The notes beneath the pieces were generated by a model. The model was not told where the DNA came from, did not search any database, and saw nothing but the letters and a program-made list of their open reading frames with translations. Below, in pieces: positions 39,846-48,268 of a stretch of 64,000 nucleotides of DNA; position 1 is the stretch's first letter, and each line of letters begins with the position of its first letter. The position numbers and the translations under genes were made by a program. The DNA comes from VXNE01 sp965248075 (GTDB lineage Bacteria; Pseudomonadota; Gammaproteobacteria; Pseudomonadales; Azotimanducaceae). The DNA is taken from NCBI GenBank assembly GCA_965248075.1, contig CBDFIL010000003.1:1178001-1242000 (forward strand), given 5' to 3'.

Positions 39846-40300
39846 TCCCGTTGCCAAGGGCTTGCGCAGAATCGAGACGGGCGACCACAAGGGTCGCCCC
39901 TTTGCATGGAAGTCGCGCCAAGGGAACGCAGTGACCGCCGGTGCAACTTCCACGCAAGGACGGCGTGGCTGGGCCGGAGGCGCGCCGGTGCGTAGCGAGC
40001 TCGCGAGCGAGTGCCGGACCGGCTATGGGGCGCTACAACGTCCCGTCGCCAAGGGCTTGCACAGGATCGAGACGGGCGACCACAAGGGTCGCCCCTTTGC
40101 ATGGAAGTCGCGCCAAGGGAACGCAGTGACCGCCGGTGCAACTTCCACGCAAGGACGGCGTGGCTGGGCCGGAGGCGCGCCGGTGCGTAGCGAGCTCGCG
40201 AGCGAGTGCCGGACCGGCTATGGGGCGCTACAACGTCCCGTCGCCAAGGGCTTGCACAGGATCGAGACGGGCGACCACAAGGGTCGCCCCTACAACGCCC
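39846..40300. repeat. 195-bp direct repeats with GGGCGACC hairpins (2 full copies plus a partial third)
   Basis: Units start at 39846, 40041 and 40236; the third ends after about 65 bp. Units 1 and 2 differ at only a few positions. Each unit contains the hairpin GGGCGACC-ACAAG-GGTCGCCC (first at 39879). The same hairpin recurs at 51089-51109 and, with another loop, at 51007-51027. Together with the 149-bp duplication this fills 39526-40311; no gene is supported there. Confidence 0.9.
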
Positions 40301-40311
40301 GGCGCAGGCTC

Positions 40312-42243
40312 CTAATCCCCCTGTCTGATCTCCGCGCCACGGGGCAACTCCGTGACGTTGGAGGCGCTCCGAGCGCCCTGCGCCCTGAGCCGCCTGGCCT
40401 GGCGCTTGCGCCAGACCAGGTCCTCGACGTCCTCGATCGGCTCGTAGTCGACCACCGACCGCAACAGATCGCGTGTCTTCTCGCAGTCGAGTTCCGACCC
40501 GGCAGTCTGGATGCGCTCGAGAATGCCGCGTAGTTCCGGCCAGGCAATGAACTCCTCCTGGGCGCGCATGATCATCGGATGGCGCGTCCCGGTGACGTTC
40601 CTGCCGATCGCCAGTTCTTCGTAGAGCTTTTCCGCCGGGCGCAGCCCAATGTAGCTGATCTCGATGTCCCCGCCGGGATTGTCCTCGTCCCGGACGGTCA
40701 GGCCCATCAGCGCGATGATCTTCTCCGCGAGATCCTTGACGCGGACCGGCTTGCCCATGTCGAGGGCGAAGACATCGCCGCCGTGCGCCATCGAGCCGGC
40801 CTGGATCACGAGCGAAACGGCCTCGTCGATCGTCATGAAATAGCGGGTCACCTCGGCATGCGTGATGGTGACCGGACCGCCGCTGCGAATCTGCTCCAGG
40901 AACAGCGGCACAATCGAACCGGAGGCCCCGAGCACGTTGCCGAAGCGGACAATGGAGAACTTCGTCCGGCCGCCCCTCTCGTGCAGGCCCTGCAGCACCA
41001 ACTCGGCCATCCGCTTGGTCGCGCCCATGACGCTGTTCGGGTTGACCGCCTTGTCCGTGGAGACGAGAACCATGTTCTCCACGCCCGAGCGCAGGCACTC
41101 TTCCGCCGTGTACAGCGTGCCGAAGACGTTGTTCTGCACGCCTTCGGTCATGTTGTACTCCACCAGCGGCACATGCTTGTAGGCCGCGGCGTGATACACC
41201 GTGTGGACGCGATAGGACTCGAACACGTCACGCAGCCGGACTCGATTGTGCACCGAGCCGATCAGCGGCACGACCAGATCGTCGGGCAGCCCGTCGCGGG
41301 CGACGATCGCGCGCATTTCCTTGTCGATGTGGTAAAGGGCCGCCTCCGACAGATCGAGCAGGATCAGCCGGCGCGGCTTCTGCATGAGTATCTGCCGACA
41401 AAGCGCCGAGCCAATGGAGCCGCCCGCCCCCGTGACGAGGACGGTCTTGCCCCGGATGCAGGTCCGCAGCAGATCCTGCATCGGAGGAATCGGGTCGCGC
41501 TCGAGCAGATCCTCGACATCGATGTCCCGCACATGCGTCACGTCGATGTGGCCGGATATCAGCTTGGCGACATCGGGGATCGTCTGCACTCGGACGGGTA
41601 GCCGGACCAGGCGCTCCATGACACGGCGTCGCTCGCCACGCGACGGGATCGTGAGAAGCACGCGTGAGACGCGTAGCGAATCGATCAGGCCGGGCAGTTC
41701 CGCGGAGCGATGCACCTCGAAGCCGTCGATCGTGTGGCCCGCGACATCGGGATCGTCGTCGACCAGGGCCACGGGCATCACCTGCCGATGCCCCCGAACA
41801 AGCGCGGCGAGCCGGGCGCCCTCGTACGCTTCGCCGTAGATGACGACACCCTGGCCCTCCGGTCGCTGGGCCCGCGACAGCAATCCCGCCACAAAGCGGC
41901 TGGCCACCACGTACACGAGACCGAGCGCAAGAAACACGACCCCAACGCGCAACGCGACGATCCAGTCCAGGGGAAAGGCCAGCGCGACGACCACGCAGAC
42001 CGTGCCCGGTCCCAGGGCCTTCAACGCGGCAACGACGAGGCCCGGGTCCATGAGCCGCACGATGGAGCGATACAGACCTCGCCAGCCGAAGGCGAGCAAG
42101 GCCAGCGGTCCGACCGTGGCCGCGAACACCAGGGGCATCCCGCTCACGGCCGCATCCGCGACCCAGACCGAAATGCCGAGCAGGGCCGGCAGGGCCAGAA
42201 GGTCGACGAGGATCATGATTGCCCGCTTGGCGGGTCGCGACAT
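40312..42243 (-). CDS. CapD/WbpM-type nucleotide-sugar 4,6-dehydratase, membrane form
   Basis: About 643 residues from ATG 42243; the frame is open 51 bp further to a TTG. Four to five transmembrane helices (residues about 8-130) precede a CoA-binding-like domain (GVVIYGEAYEGARLAALV) and a short-chain dehydrogenase domain: NAD motif VLVTGAGGSIGSALCRQIL, and the active site VSTDKAVNPNSVMGATKRMAE, in which Ser/Thr-Asp-Lys-(x)-Met replaces the usual Tyr-Lys pair, as in FlaA1/WbpM/PglF. It converts a UDP-N-acetylhexosamine to a 4-keto-6-deoxy sugar for surface polysaccharide. No other polysaccharide gene is in the window. It diverges from TonB receptor 1. Confidence 0.92.
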   Translation of the reverse strand: MSRPAKRAIMILVDLLALPALLGISVWVADAAVSGMPLVFAATVGPLALLAFGWRGLYRSIVRLMDPGLVVAALKALGPGTVCVVVALAFPLDWIVALRVGVVFLALGLVYVVASRFVAGLLSRAQRPEGQGVVIYGEAYEGARLAALVRGHRQVMPVALVDDDPDVAGHTIDGFEVHRSAELPGLIDSLRVSRVLLTIPSRGERRRVMERLVRLPVRVQTIPDVAKLISGHIDVTHVRDIDVEDLLERDPIPPMQDLLRTCIRGKTVLVTGAGGSIGSALCRQILMQKPRRLILLDLSEAALYHIDKEMRAIVARDGLPDDLVVPLIGSVHNRVRLRDVFESYRVHTVYHAAAYKHVPLVEYNMTEGVQNNVFGTLYTAEECLRSGVENMVLVSTDKAVNPNSVMGATKRMAELVLQGLHERGGRTKFSIVRFGNVLGASGSIVPLFLEQIRSGGPVTITHAEVTRYFMTIDEAVSLVIQAGSMAHGGDVFALDMGKPVRVKDLAEKIIALMGLTVRDEDNPGGDIEISYIGLRPAEKLYEELAIGRNVTGTRHPMIMRAQEEFIAWPELRGILERIQTAGSELDCEKTRDLLRSVVDYEPIEDVEDLVWRKRQARRLRAQGARSASNVTELPRGAEIRQGD

Positions 42244-42489
42244 CACCCTGGAATGGCTCCCATGACGCACACGCCCCTGAACCGGCGCTTCCAAATCCGA
42301 TCTCCCAAGCGTTTCGAGATACTTCGGCGAGCCATTTTACTTGAAGCGGCCGCCAAATCGGGGATCATGCGGCATCCTTCGTGCCAGCCGAGTCGGGGGA
42401 CTCGACACGGACTCCCTTGTTGCCAAGAGGGACTACGCGGGGGATCATCAGTCGACACATTTGTCAGGCTCCCACTGAGGACGTTCGGC

Positions 42490-45108
42490 ATGGGCAATTC
42501 TTCGCGCAGGCGTGAGACCGGACCCCGGTCGGGCAGTTCGCGCAAGGTTTCTATCCGGATTGGCTCCATACCCGTGCTGTCCGCAGCGCTGCTGTTCGGC
42601 GTCACCACGGGCTCCGCGACATCCGTCGCCGCCGAGGCGGTCGAACAGGCGACCGGCGCCATCGAAGAGGTCGTGGTCGTCGGTTCACGGCGCCGCGACC
42701 GTTCCGCGGCCGATTCGCCGGTCCCGGTGGATGTCATCGGCGGCGACGAGTTCCTCACGCACGGTGCCAGCGACATGGACGCGCTGCTCGCGGCGAACAT
42801 ACCGGGGTACAACGTCGCCCAGGAACCCATCAGCGACGCCGCGACGCTCATCCGTCCGGCGACCCTGCGTTCGCTCCCGCCGGACGCCACACTCGTGCTG
42901 CTGAACGGCAAGCGCCGCCACCGTGCGGCGGTCATCGCCCTGCTCGGCGCCGGTATCTCCGGCGGTTCGCAGGGCCCGGACCTCTCGGTCATCCCCGCCA
43001 TCGCGCTGGACCGCCTCGAGGTGTTGCGCGACGGCGCGTCGGCCCAATACGGCTCCGACGCGATCGCCGGCATCATGAACTTCGTGCTCAAGGAAGACGA
43101 CAGCGGCGCCCGGGTGGACGCAAAGTGGGGGCGGTATTTCGAAGGGGACGGCGACGCCGTGACCGTGGCCGCCAACGTCGGCCTGCCGCTCACCGACGCC
43201 GGCTTCGCCAACCTGAGCTTCGAGTGGAAGGAGGCCGATCCCACCAGCCGCAGCCGGCAGCGCGGCGACGCCCAGGGGCTGATCGACGCCGGCAATACCC
43301 ATGTGCGGCGGCCGGCGGCACAGATCTGGGGCGGACCGGAGATCTCCGACGACTTCAAGCTGTTCGGCAACTTCGGGCTCGAACTCGGCAACGGCAGCGA
43401 GGCATACGCTTTCGGCAACTGGGCCGAGCGGCAGGTGGAAGGCGGCTTCTACTACCGCAACCCGCACACGCGCGGCGGCGTGTTCCGCGGGCCGGTGCTG
43501 GAAGACGGCACCCCCACCGTCAAGGTGGCGGATCTGACCGGCGACATGTCCGGTAACTGCCCGGTGGTGCGCATCACGGACAACCGGCCGGACGAGGGCG
43601 CCCTCGCGGCCATCCGCAACGATCCGAACTGCTACTCACTGATCGAGAAGTTCCCCGGTGGTTTCACGCCCCAGTTCGGCGGCTACATCGACGACATCGC
43701 CCTGACCGGGGGCGTGCGCGGCGATTTCGGCGACGGCTGGTTCTATGACGTGAGCGCCTCCGCGGGGCGCAGCACCGCCGAGTTCTACATCTACAACACC
43801 ATCAATCCGCAATTGCTGTCCCAGCGCAACGAAATCGACGTCTACTACGACGCCGGCGCCTATACGGAGACGGACCGGGTGGTCAACTTCGACCTGTCGA
43901 AACCGTTCGAAATGGATCTGTGGGGCCCCGTCCACGTGGCCTTCGGGCTGGAGTATCGCGACGAGACGTTCCGCATCCGCAACGGCGAGCCCAACTCGTT
44001 CTTCATCGATCCGAACCTCGCCGCACAGGGCTTCGGCGTCGGTTCCAACGGCTTCCCCGGCTTCCAGCCCGGCGATTCCGGAGAGCATACCGTGCGCGCC
44101 AAGGCGGCGTATATCGATGTCGAATCCGACGTGACCGAACGTCTGCTCGTCGGCGGCGCGTTGCGCTACGAGGACTACTCGGAATTCGGCACGACGCTGG
44201 ACGGCAAGGTCGCCGCCCGCCTGCAAGTCTCGGACGGCTTCGCGCTGCGGGCCGCCGCGAGTACCGGTTTCCGGGTGCCGACCTCGGGACAGGCCAACCT
44301 GCGCAACGTCACGACCGAGTTCCAGGCCGGCTTCCTGACGGACATCGCGACCTTGCCGCCGACGAATCCGATCGCGCAGCAGAAGGGCGCCAAGCCGCTG
44401 ACTCCGGAAGAGTCCGTCAACCTGACCCTCGGCGCGGTGTTCCACGTCGGCGACCTCGACGTGACGGTGGACTACTACAACATCGAAATCCAGGATCGGA
44501 TCTCCTTCACGAGCCGCTTCAGCCTGACCGAGGCCGACATCGCGGCCCTGCTCGCCGTCGGCGTGTCCGACGCCACCAGCTTCGCGTCGGTGCGCTTCTT
44601 CTCCAACGAGCAGACGGTGGAAGCGTCCGGCATCGATGTCGTCGCCACCCTGCCCTTCGATCTCGGCAGCGGCGTGTCCAAGCTGACGCTGGCCGCGAAC
44701 TGGTCGGACATCGAACTCTCGAAGTTCAACCCGGACTTCACCAGCGACAACCGCCGACTGCAGATCGAACAGGGCCGACCGGACTCCCGCTTCACGCTGA
44801 CCTGGAGCCACCTCCAGGGGCGCTGGCGTTTCATGGCGCGGGCGCGCTACTACGGCGACTACTACGACGCACCGACCAACGACGCGTCCGTGTCGTTCTA
44901 TCCGGAGCCCGACACGTTGATCGACGTCGAGATCGCGTTCGAGGCCACGGATGCGTTGTCGCTGGTGTTGGGCATGCAGAACGCGTTCGACACGTATCCG
45001 GATACCAACCCGGCCGGCGAGGTCGCGGGACTGATCTATCCTGAGCAGTCGCCGTTCTCGTTCAACGGCGGGTTCTCCTATCTGCGCCTTTCCTGGAACG
45101 CATGGTAG
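42490..45108 (+). CDS. TonB-dependent receptor 1
   Basis: About 872 residues from ATG 42490; the longer upstream frame runs through antisense sequence. A signal peptide region with a long basic n-segment (MGNSSRRRETGPRSG) ends near SVAAEAV. The plug domain has IEEVVVVGSRRR, LPPDATLVLLNGKRRHRAAV and VLRDGASAQYGSDAIAGIMN. The barrel ends in Trp (YLRLSWNAW) with FDTYPDTNPAGE as a late TonB-receptor motif. It imports a large or scarce ligand across the outer membrane with TonB-ExbBD energy; the ligand is unknown. The interval 42244-42489 before it is AT-richer and should hold the promoters. Confidence 0.92.
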   Translation: MGNSSRRRETGPRSGSSRKVSIRIGSIPVLSAALLFGVTTGSATSVAAEAVEQATGAIEEVVVVGSRRRDRSAADSPVPVDVIGGDEFLTHGASDMDALLAANIPGYNVAQEPISDAATLIRPATLRSLPPDATLVLLNGKRRHRAAVIALLGAGISGGSQGPDLSVIPAIALDRLEVLRDGASAQYGSDAIAGIMNFVLKEDDSGARVDAKWGRYFEGDGDAVTVAANVGLPLTDAGFANLSFEWKEADPTSRSRQRGDAQGLIDAGNTHVRRPAAQIWGGPEISDDFKLFGNFGLELGNGSEAYAFGNWAERQVEGGFYYRNPHTRGGVFRGPVLEDGTPTVKVADLTGDMSGNCPVVRITDNRPDEGALAAIRNDPNCYSLIEKFPGGFTPQFGGYIDDIALTGGVRGDFGDGWFYDVSASAGRSTAEFYIYNTINPQLLSQRNEIDVYYDAGAYTETDRVVNFDLSKPFEMDLWGPVHVAFGLEYRDETFRIRNGEPNSFFIDPNLAAQGFGVGSNGFPGFQPGDSGEHTVRAKAAYIDVESDVTERLLVGGALRYEDYSEFGTTLDGKVAARLQVSDGFALRAAASTGFRVPTSGQANLRNVTTEFQAGFLTDIATLPPTNPIAQQKGAKPLTPEESVNLTLGAVFHVGDLDVTVDYYNIEIQDRISFTSRFSLTEADIAALLAVGVSDATSFASVRFFSNEQTVEASGIDVVATLPFDLGSGVSKLTLAANWSDIELSKFNPDFTSDNRRLQIEQGRPDSRFTLTWSHLQGRWRFMARARYYGDYYDAPTNDASVSFYPEPDTLIDVEIAFEATDALSLVLGMQNAFDTYPDTNPAGEVAGLIYPEQSPFSFNGGFSYLRLSWNAW

Positions 45109-45149
45109 GGCGAGGAAACCCGGCTAACGCCACGTAGCGCGGCGAGGAC

Positions 45150-46181
45150 GTGTCACTCGCGAGTCCCATCGCACTGACGGGCGCGCCGGGTTCCCCCTAT
45201 ACCCGCAAGATGCTGGCGGTACTTCGGTACCGCCGCATCCCTTATCGCCTGCTGATACGGGGGGCGTCGCCCGAGCGCATCGATCTGCCGGCGCCCAGGG
45301 TCGAGTTGCTGCCGACCTTCTACTTCGAGAGGGCTGACGGCGAACTCGAAGCCGTGGTGGACTCGACCCCCATCATCCGACGACTGGAAGCCGATGCACT
45401 CGAGCGCTCCGTCATTCCCGACGATCCGGCACTGGCCTTCATCGACTACCTGCTCGAGGACTATGCCGACGAGTGGCTCACGAAGGCCATGTTCCACTAC
45501 CGGTGGTACTACGACGCCGACATCGCCCTCGCCGGTGAGGTCCTGCCGCGATGGCGCAACATCGCCGGGACCGACGAGGAGATCGCACCGCAGTCGCAGG
45601 CCGTTCGGGAGCGACAGATCGGGCGGCTGTACGTGGTCGGCAGCAACGACATCACCGCCCCGGTCATCGAGGACAGTTATCGGCGCTTTCTGGCCCTGCT
45701 CGACGCCCACATCCAACGGGGTCCCTACCTGCTCGGCAAGCGGCCGGCGGCAGCCGACTTCGGCCTGTACGGCCAACTGACGCAACTCGCGGCATTCGAT
45801 CCTACACCCGCGACATTGACGGCCCGGACCGCGCCGCGGGTGATCGCCTGGGTGCAACTGGTGGACGATCTCTCGGGCCTCGAGCCGACCGAAGGGGACT
45901 GGTTCGACCGGGACTCCGTGCCGGATACCCTGACCGCGCTGCTGACCGAAGCAGGGCGCACGTACGTGCCCGCCCTGCTCGCCAACGCCCGGGCCATCGA
46001 CGCACGCGCCGAGACGGTGAACACGGAGATCGACGGACATCCCTGGGTGCAGCAGCCCTTCCCCTACCAGGCGAAGTGTCTGCAGTGGGTCCGCCAGGAG
46101 TACGCCCGCCTGGACCTCGCAGATCGGGCCGCGGTCGACGGATTGCTGGTCGGAACGGGCTGCGAGGCGTTGTTCGGGTAG
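45150..46181 (+). CDS. Glutathione S-transferase-like protein
   Basis: A 343-residue protein from GTG 45150 with GCGAGGA upstream. The N-terminal thioredoxin-like domain has the Ser/Tyr region GAPGSPYTRKMLAVLRYRRI and the glutathione-contact VDSTPIIRRLEAD. The C-terminal helical domain is long and includes YLLGKRPAAADFGLYGQLTQ, with the conserved Asp. Its length (343 versus about 210) is due to an extended C-terminus (to CEALFG). It belongs to a divergent GST subgroup of unknown substrate. The gene follows TonB receptor 1 by 41 bp. Confidence 0.85.
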   Translation: MSLASPIALTGAPGSPYTRKMLAVLRYRRIPYRLLIRGASPERIDLPAPRVELLPTFYFERADGELEAVVDSTPIIRRLEADALERSVIPDDPALAFIDYLLEDYADEWLTKAMFHYRWYYDADIALAGEVLPRWRNIAGTDEEIAPQSQAVRERQIGRLYVVGSNDITAPVIEDSYRRFLALLDAHIQRGPYLLGKRPAAADFGLYGQLTQLAAFDPTPATLTARTAPRVIAWVQLVDDLSGLEPTEGDWFDRDSVPDTLTALLTEAGRTYVPALLANARAIDARAETVNTEIDGHPWVQQPFPYQAKCLQWVRQEYARLDLADRAAVDGLLVGTGCEALFG

Positions 46182-46183
46182 CG

Positions 46184-46200
46184 CGCGAACTTCGTTCGCG
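46184..46200. repeat. Palindromic repeat after the GST gene (same as at 23286)
   Basis: CGCGAAC-TTC-GTTCGCG, identical to 23286-23302, starting 2 bp after the TAG stop of the GST-like gene. It lies between two convergent genes and is followed 20 bp later by GGGAGTTTCGC, also shared with the other copy. Confidence 0.75.
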
Positions 46201-46254
46201 GCCGATTCTGACGGATGGATGGGAGTTTCGCTCGCGTGCCGCCAGCGCCGCGGC

Positions 46255-47244
46255 TCACGCCAGGGCCGGTATGACCTCGTCCGTCAGACGCAGGAACGAC
46301 TCGTGGCTGAGCGGCGCCGCGAGCAGGTATTCGAGCGGGAGTTCCTCCTCGAGCCGCCGCAGTTCGTCGATAACCCGCGCGGACGAGCCGTGCACGATGA
46401 CGTCGTCCACATATCGCTGCACCGGATCGCGCGTGTCTGTCACACCGGGCGAGCCCCTGGTCGGATCGGTCTTCGGGTTGGCGTAGGAGCCCAGCGTCCA
46501 CCGGGCACCGGCGCGCGCAATCTCCTGGCCTTCCGCATCCGTTCGACCGATGGCGACGAGGCGTGCCATGGGCGTGTCCTGCGCATGGGCGTGTCCATGT
46601 TTCTCGAGGCTGCGCCGGTACGCCCGGTACTTGCCCCCGAGTTCCGCGTGCGCGGCGTGCGGGTCCATCAGGATCGCGTGGCCCCGGCTGGCGGACCACT
46701 CGATGGCATCGGGCGAGGAGGACGCTATCCACACCGGCGGGTGGGGCTTCTGCAGCGGCTTGGGCAACACCTCGACATCCCGGAAGCAGTTGAAGCGTCC
46801 GTCGTAGTTCAGCCGCTCGTCGCGCCACGCGTGGAGTACGATCTCCACATTCTCGCGGAAGCGCGCGTAGGATTCCTCGCGCGCGACGCCGAAGACCTCA
46901 AACTCCTTGCCGTCAAAGCCCCTGCCAGCCCCCCAGTTGACCCGGCCGCCGGACAGCACGTCGAGCAGGGCGACCTCTTCCGCCAGGCGCGCGGGGTGAT
47001 AGAACGCCGCCAGGGAGACGCCCATGCCGATGCGCAGGTTCTCCGTGATCCCCGCCACGTGCATTCCCATCAGGTGGACCGACGGGCAGACGCTGTAGGT
47101 GGAGAAGTGGTGTTCGGCAAGCCAGACCGCGTCGTAGCCGCTGCGGTCCATGATGCGAATGCGGTCGAGGGCGCGTTCGTAGACCGTCGGCAACGCGACA
47201 CGCCCTCGCTGCCAACTGAAGAACTGGAGGACTCCGAATTTCAA
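46255..47244 (-). CDS. Luciferase-like monooxygenase (LLM class, flavin-dependent)
   Basis: 329 residues from a TTG at 47244 that overlaps the stop of the upstream isomerase gene (TTGA). Family blocks: MKFGVLQFFSW, YDAVWLAEHHFSTYSVCPS, HVAGITENLRIGMGVSLAAF, GGRVNWGAGRGFDGKEFEVF and PHPPVWIASSSPDAIEWS. The TIM barrel binds reduced flavin from a partner reductase and oxygenates an organic substrate. The pairing with a dienoyl-CoA isomerase suggests breakdown of an unusual alkyl or terpenoid acid. Confidence 0.92.
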   Translation of the reverse strand: MKFGVLQFFSWQRGRVALPTVYERALDRIRIMDRSGYDAVWLAEHHFSTYSVCPSVHLMGMHVAGITENLRIGMGVSLAAFYHPARLAEEVALLDVLSGGRVNWGAGRGFDGKEFEVFGVAREESYARFRENVEIVLHAWRDERLNYDGRFNCFRDVEVLPKPLQKPHPPVWIASSSPDAIEWSASRGHAILMDPHAAHAELGGKYRAYRRSLEKHGHAHAQDTPMARLVAIGRTDAEGQEIARAGARWTLGSYANPKTDPTRGSPGVTDTRDPVQRYVDDVIVHGSSARVIDELRRLEEELPLEYLLAAPLSHESFLRLTDEVIPALA

Positions 47245-48098
47245 GGAGTGCTCTCCGCCCCGGGCACGTTCGCGGATGGCAGCGGTGGGAGGTCTTCGTA
47301 CTCGGCTTCCTCGCCCCGGGACTTCGCCTCGAAATACCTTGCCATGTCGCCACCGTGGCTCACGGCTCCCATCCACACCTGCTGATACGCCAGCGTGTCC
47401 CGCACGCCGTGCTCCCTGCCATAGTTCAGGAGATGCTTGGTGCTGGTGACGGCGAGCGGCGACTTCGACGCAATCTGGCTGGCGATGCCCCGCACCGTCT
47501 CCAGCATGGACTCGTGGGTCTCGAATACGGCGTTCACAAGGCCGACTTCCTGCGCCTCGTCGGCGTACATTCGACGACCTGTGTAGGCGAGTTCGCGCAT
47601 GAGGCCATCCGGGATCAGGAGCGGAAGTCGCTGCAGGGTACCGACATCCGCCGCGAGGCCGATATTGATTTCCTGGATGCAGAAGAACGCGTCCGCCGTG
47701 CAGTAGCGCATGTCGCACGCTGCGACCATATCCACGCCACCCCCCATGCAGGCGCCCTGCACCGCCGCGATGACCGGCATGCGCACGTCCTGCAGCACAT
47801 TGAAGGCGTCCTGGAAGCGGCCGATGCTGCGCCGGCCCGCCTCTCCGAGCCGGCCCCTGTCCCTGGACACCGGCGCGCGGGCTTCGGCGAACACCGCCAG
47901 GTCCATGCCCGACGAGAAGTGCTTGCCGGTTGACGACAGGATGACGACGCGCGCGTCCCCGCCCGCATCCATCTCGGCGACGGCCGCCGGGAACTCTTCC
48001 CAGAACGCCGGGGGCATGCGGTTGAACTCGTCCGGTCGGCTCAGCTCGATGTGGCCGACCCCGTCCACCCTGGAAACCCGCAGTCTCGTGTACTCCAT
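47241..48098 (-). CDS. Enoyl-CoA hydratase/isomerase family, delta(3,5)-delta(2,4)-dienoyl-CoA isomerase type
   Basis: 285 residues from ATG 48098, chosen because GGAGGAAGG lies directly upstream (the frame is open to 48122). The crotonase signatures are SSTGKHFSSGMDLAVF, VQGACMGGGVDMVAACDMRY and CIQEINIGLAADVGTLQRLP. The last, with its Asp after AA (AADVGTLQRLP), is characteristic of dienoyl-CoA isomerases, which shift double bases (double bonds) of 3,5-dienoyl-CoA to 2,4-dienoyl-CoA in beta-oxidation of odd-position unsaturated acids. It is translationally coupled to the LLM monooxygenase gene. Confidence 0.9.
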   Translation of the reverse strand: MEYTRLRVSRVDGVGHIELSRPDEFNRMPPAFWEEFPAAVAEMDAGGDARVVILSSTGKHFSSGMDLAVFAEARAPVSRDRGRLGEAGRRSIGRFQDAFNVLQDVRMPVIAAVQGACMGGGVDMVAACDMRYCTADAFFCIQEINIGLAADVGTLQRLPLLIPDGLMRELAYTGRRMYADEAQEVGLVNAVFETHESMLETVRGIASQIASKSPLAVTSTKHLLNYGREHGVRDTLAYQQVWMGAVSHGGDMARYFEAKSRGEEAEYEDLPPLPSANVPGAESTP

Positions 48099-48268
48099 CG
48101 CCTTCCTCCAGCCTCCCGGCACCGTTCCATGAAAACCCGCAAATGGTACCGCGCCGGCGACCTGCCCGGCATCCGCGTCGCCAATGGGCGGACTCCTGCG
48201 GTACTCTCACGCAGCGCCGCCGCCGGCCCGTGACCGCGGTGGGCGGCGGCGCAGACCGAGAGGAACGG

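Noticed and set aside
39846..40300. CRISPR or phage att repeats
   Set aside because: Units of 195 bp are direct tandem copies with no variable spacers, no integrase gene and no cas genes.
41710..42489. Long N-terminal extension of the TonB receptor 1 frame
   Set aside because: It is antisense to the CapD-like gene and has no family similarity; the signal peptide begins at 42490.
48129..48233. Small frame MKTRKWYRAGDLPGIR before phyH
   Set aside because: No ribosome-binding site, ends in low-complexity Ala/Ser, and lies in the leader between divergent genes.
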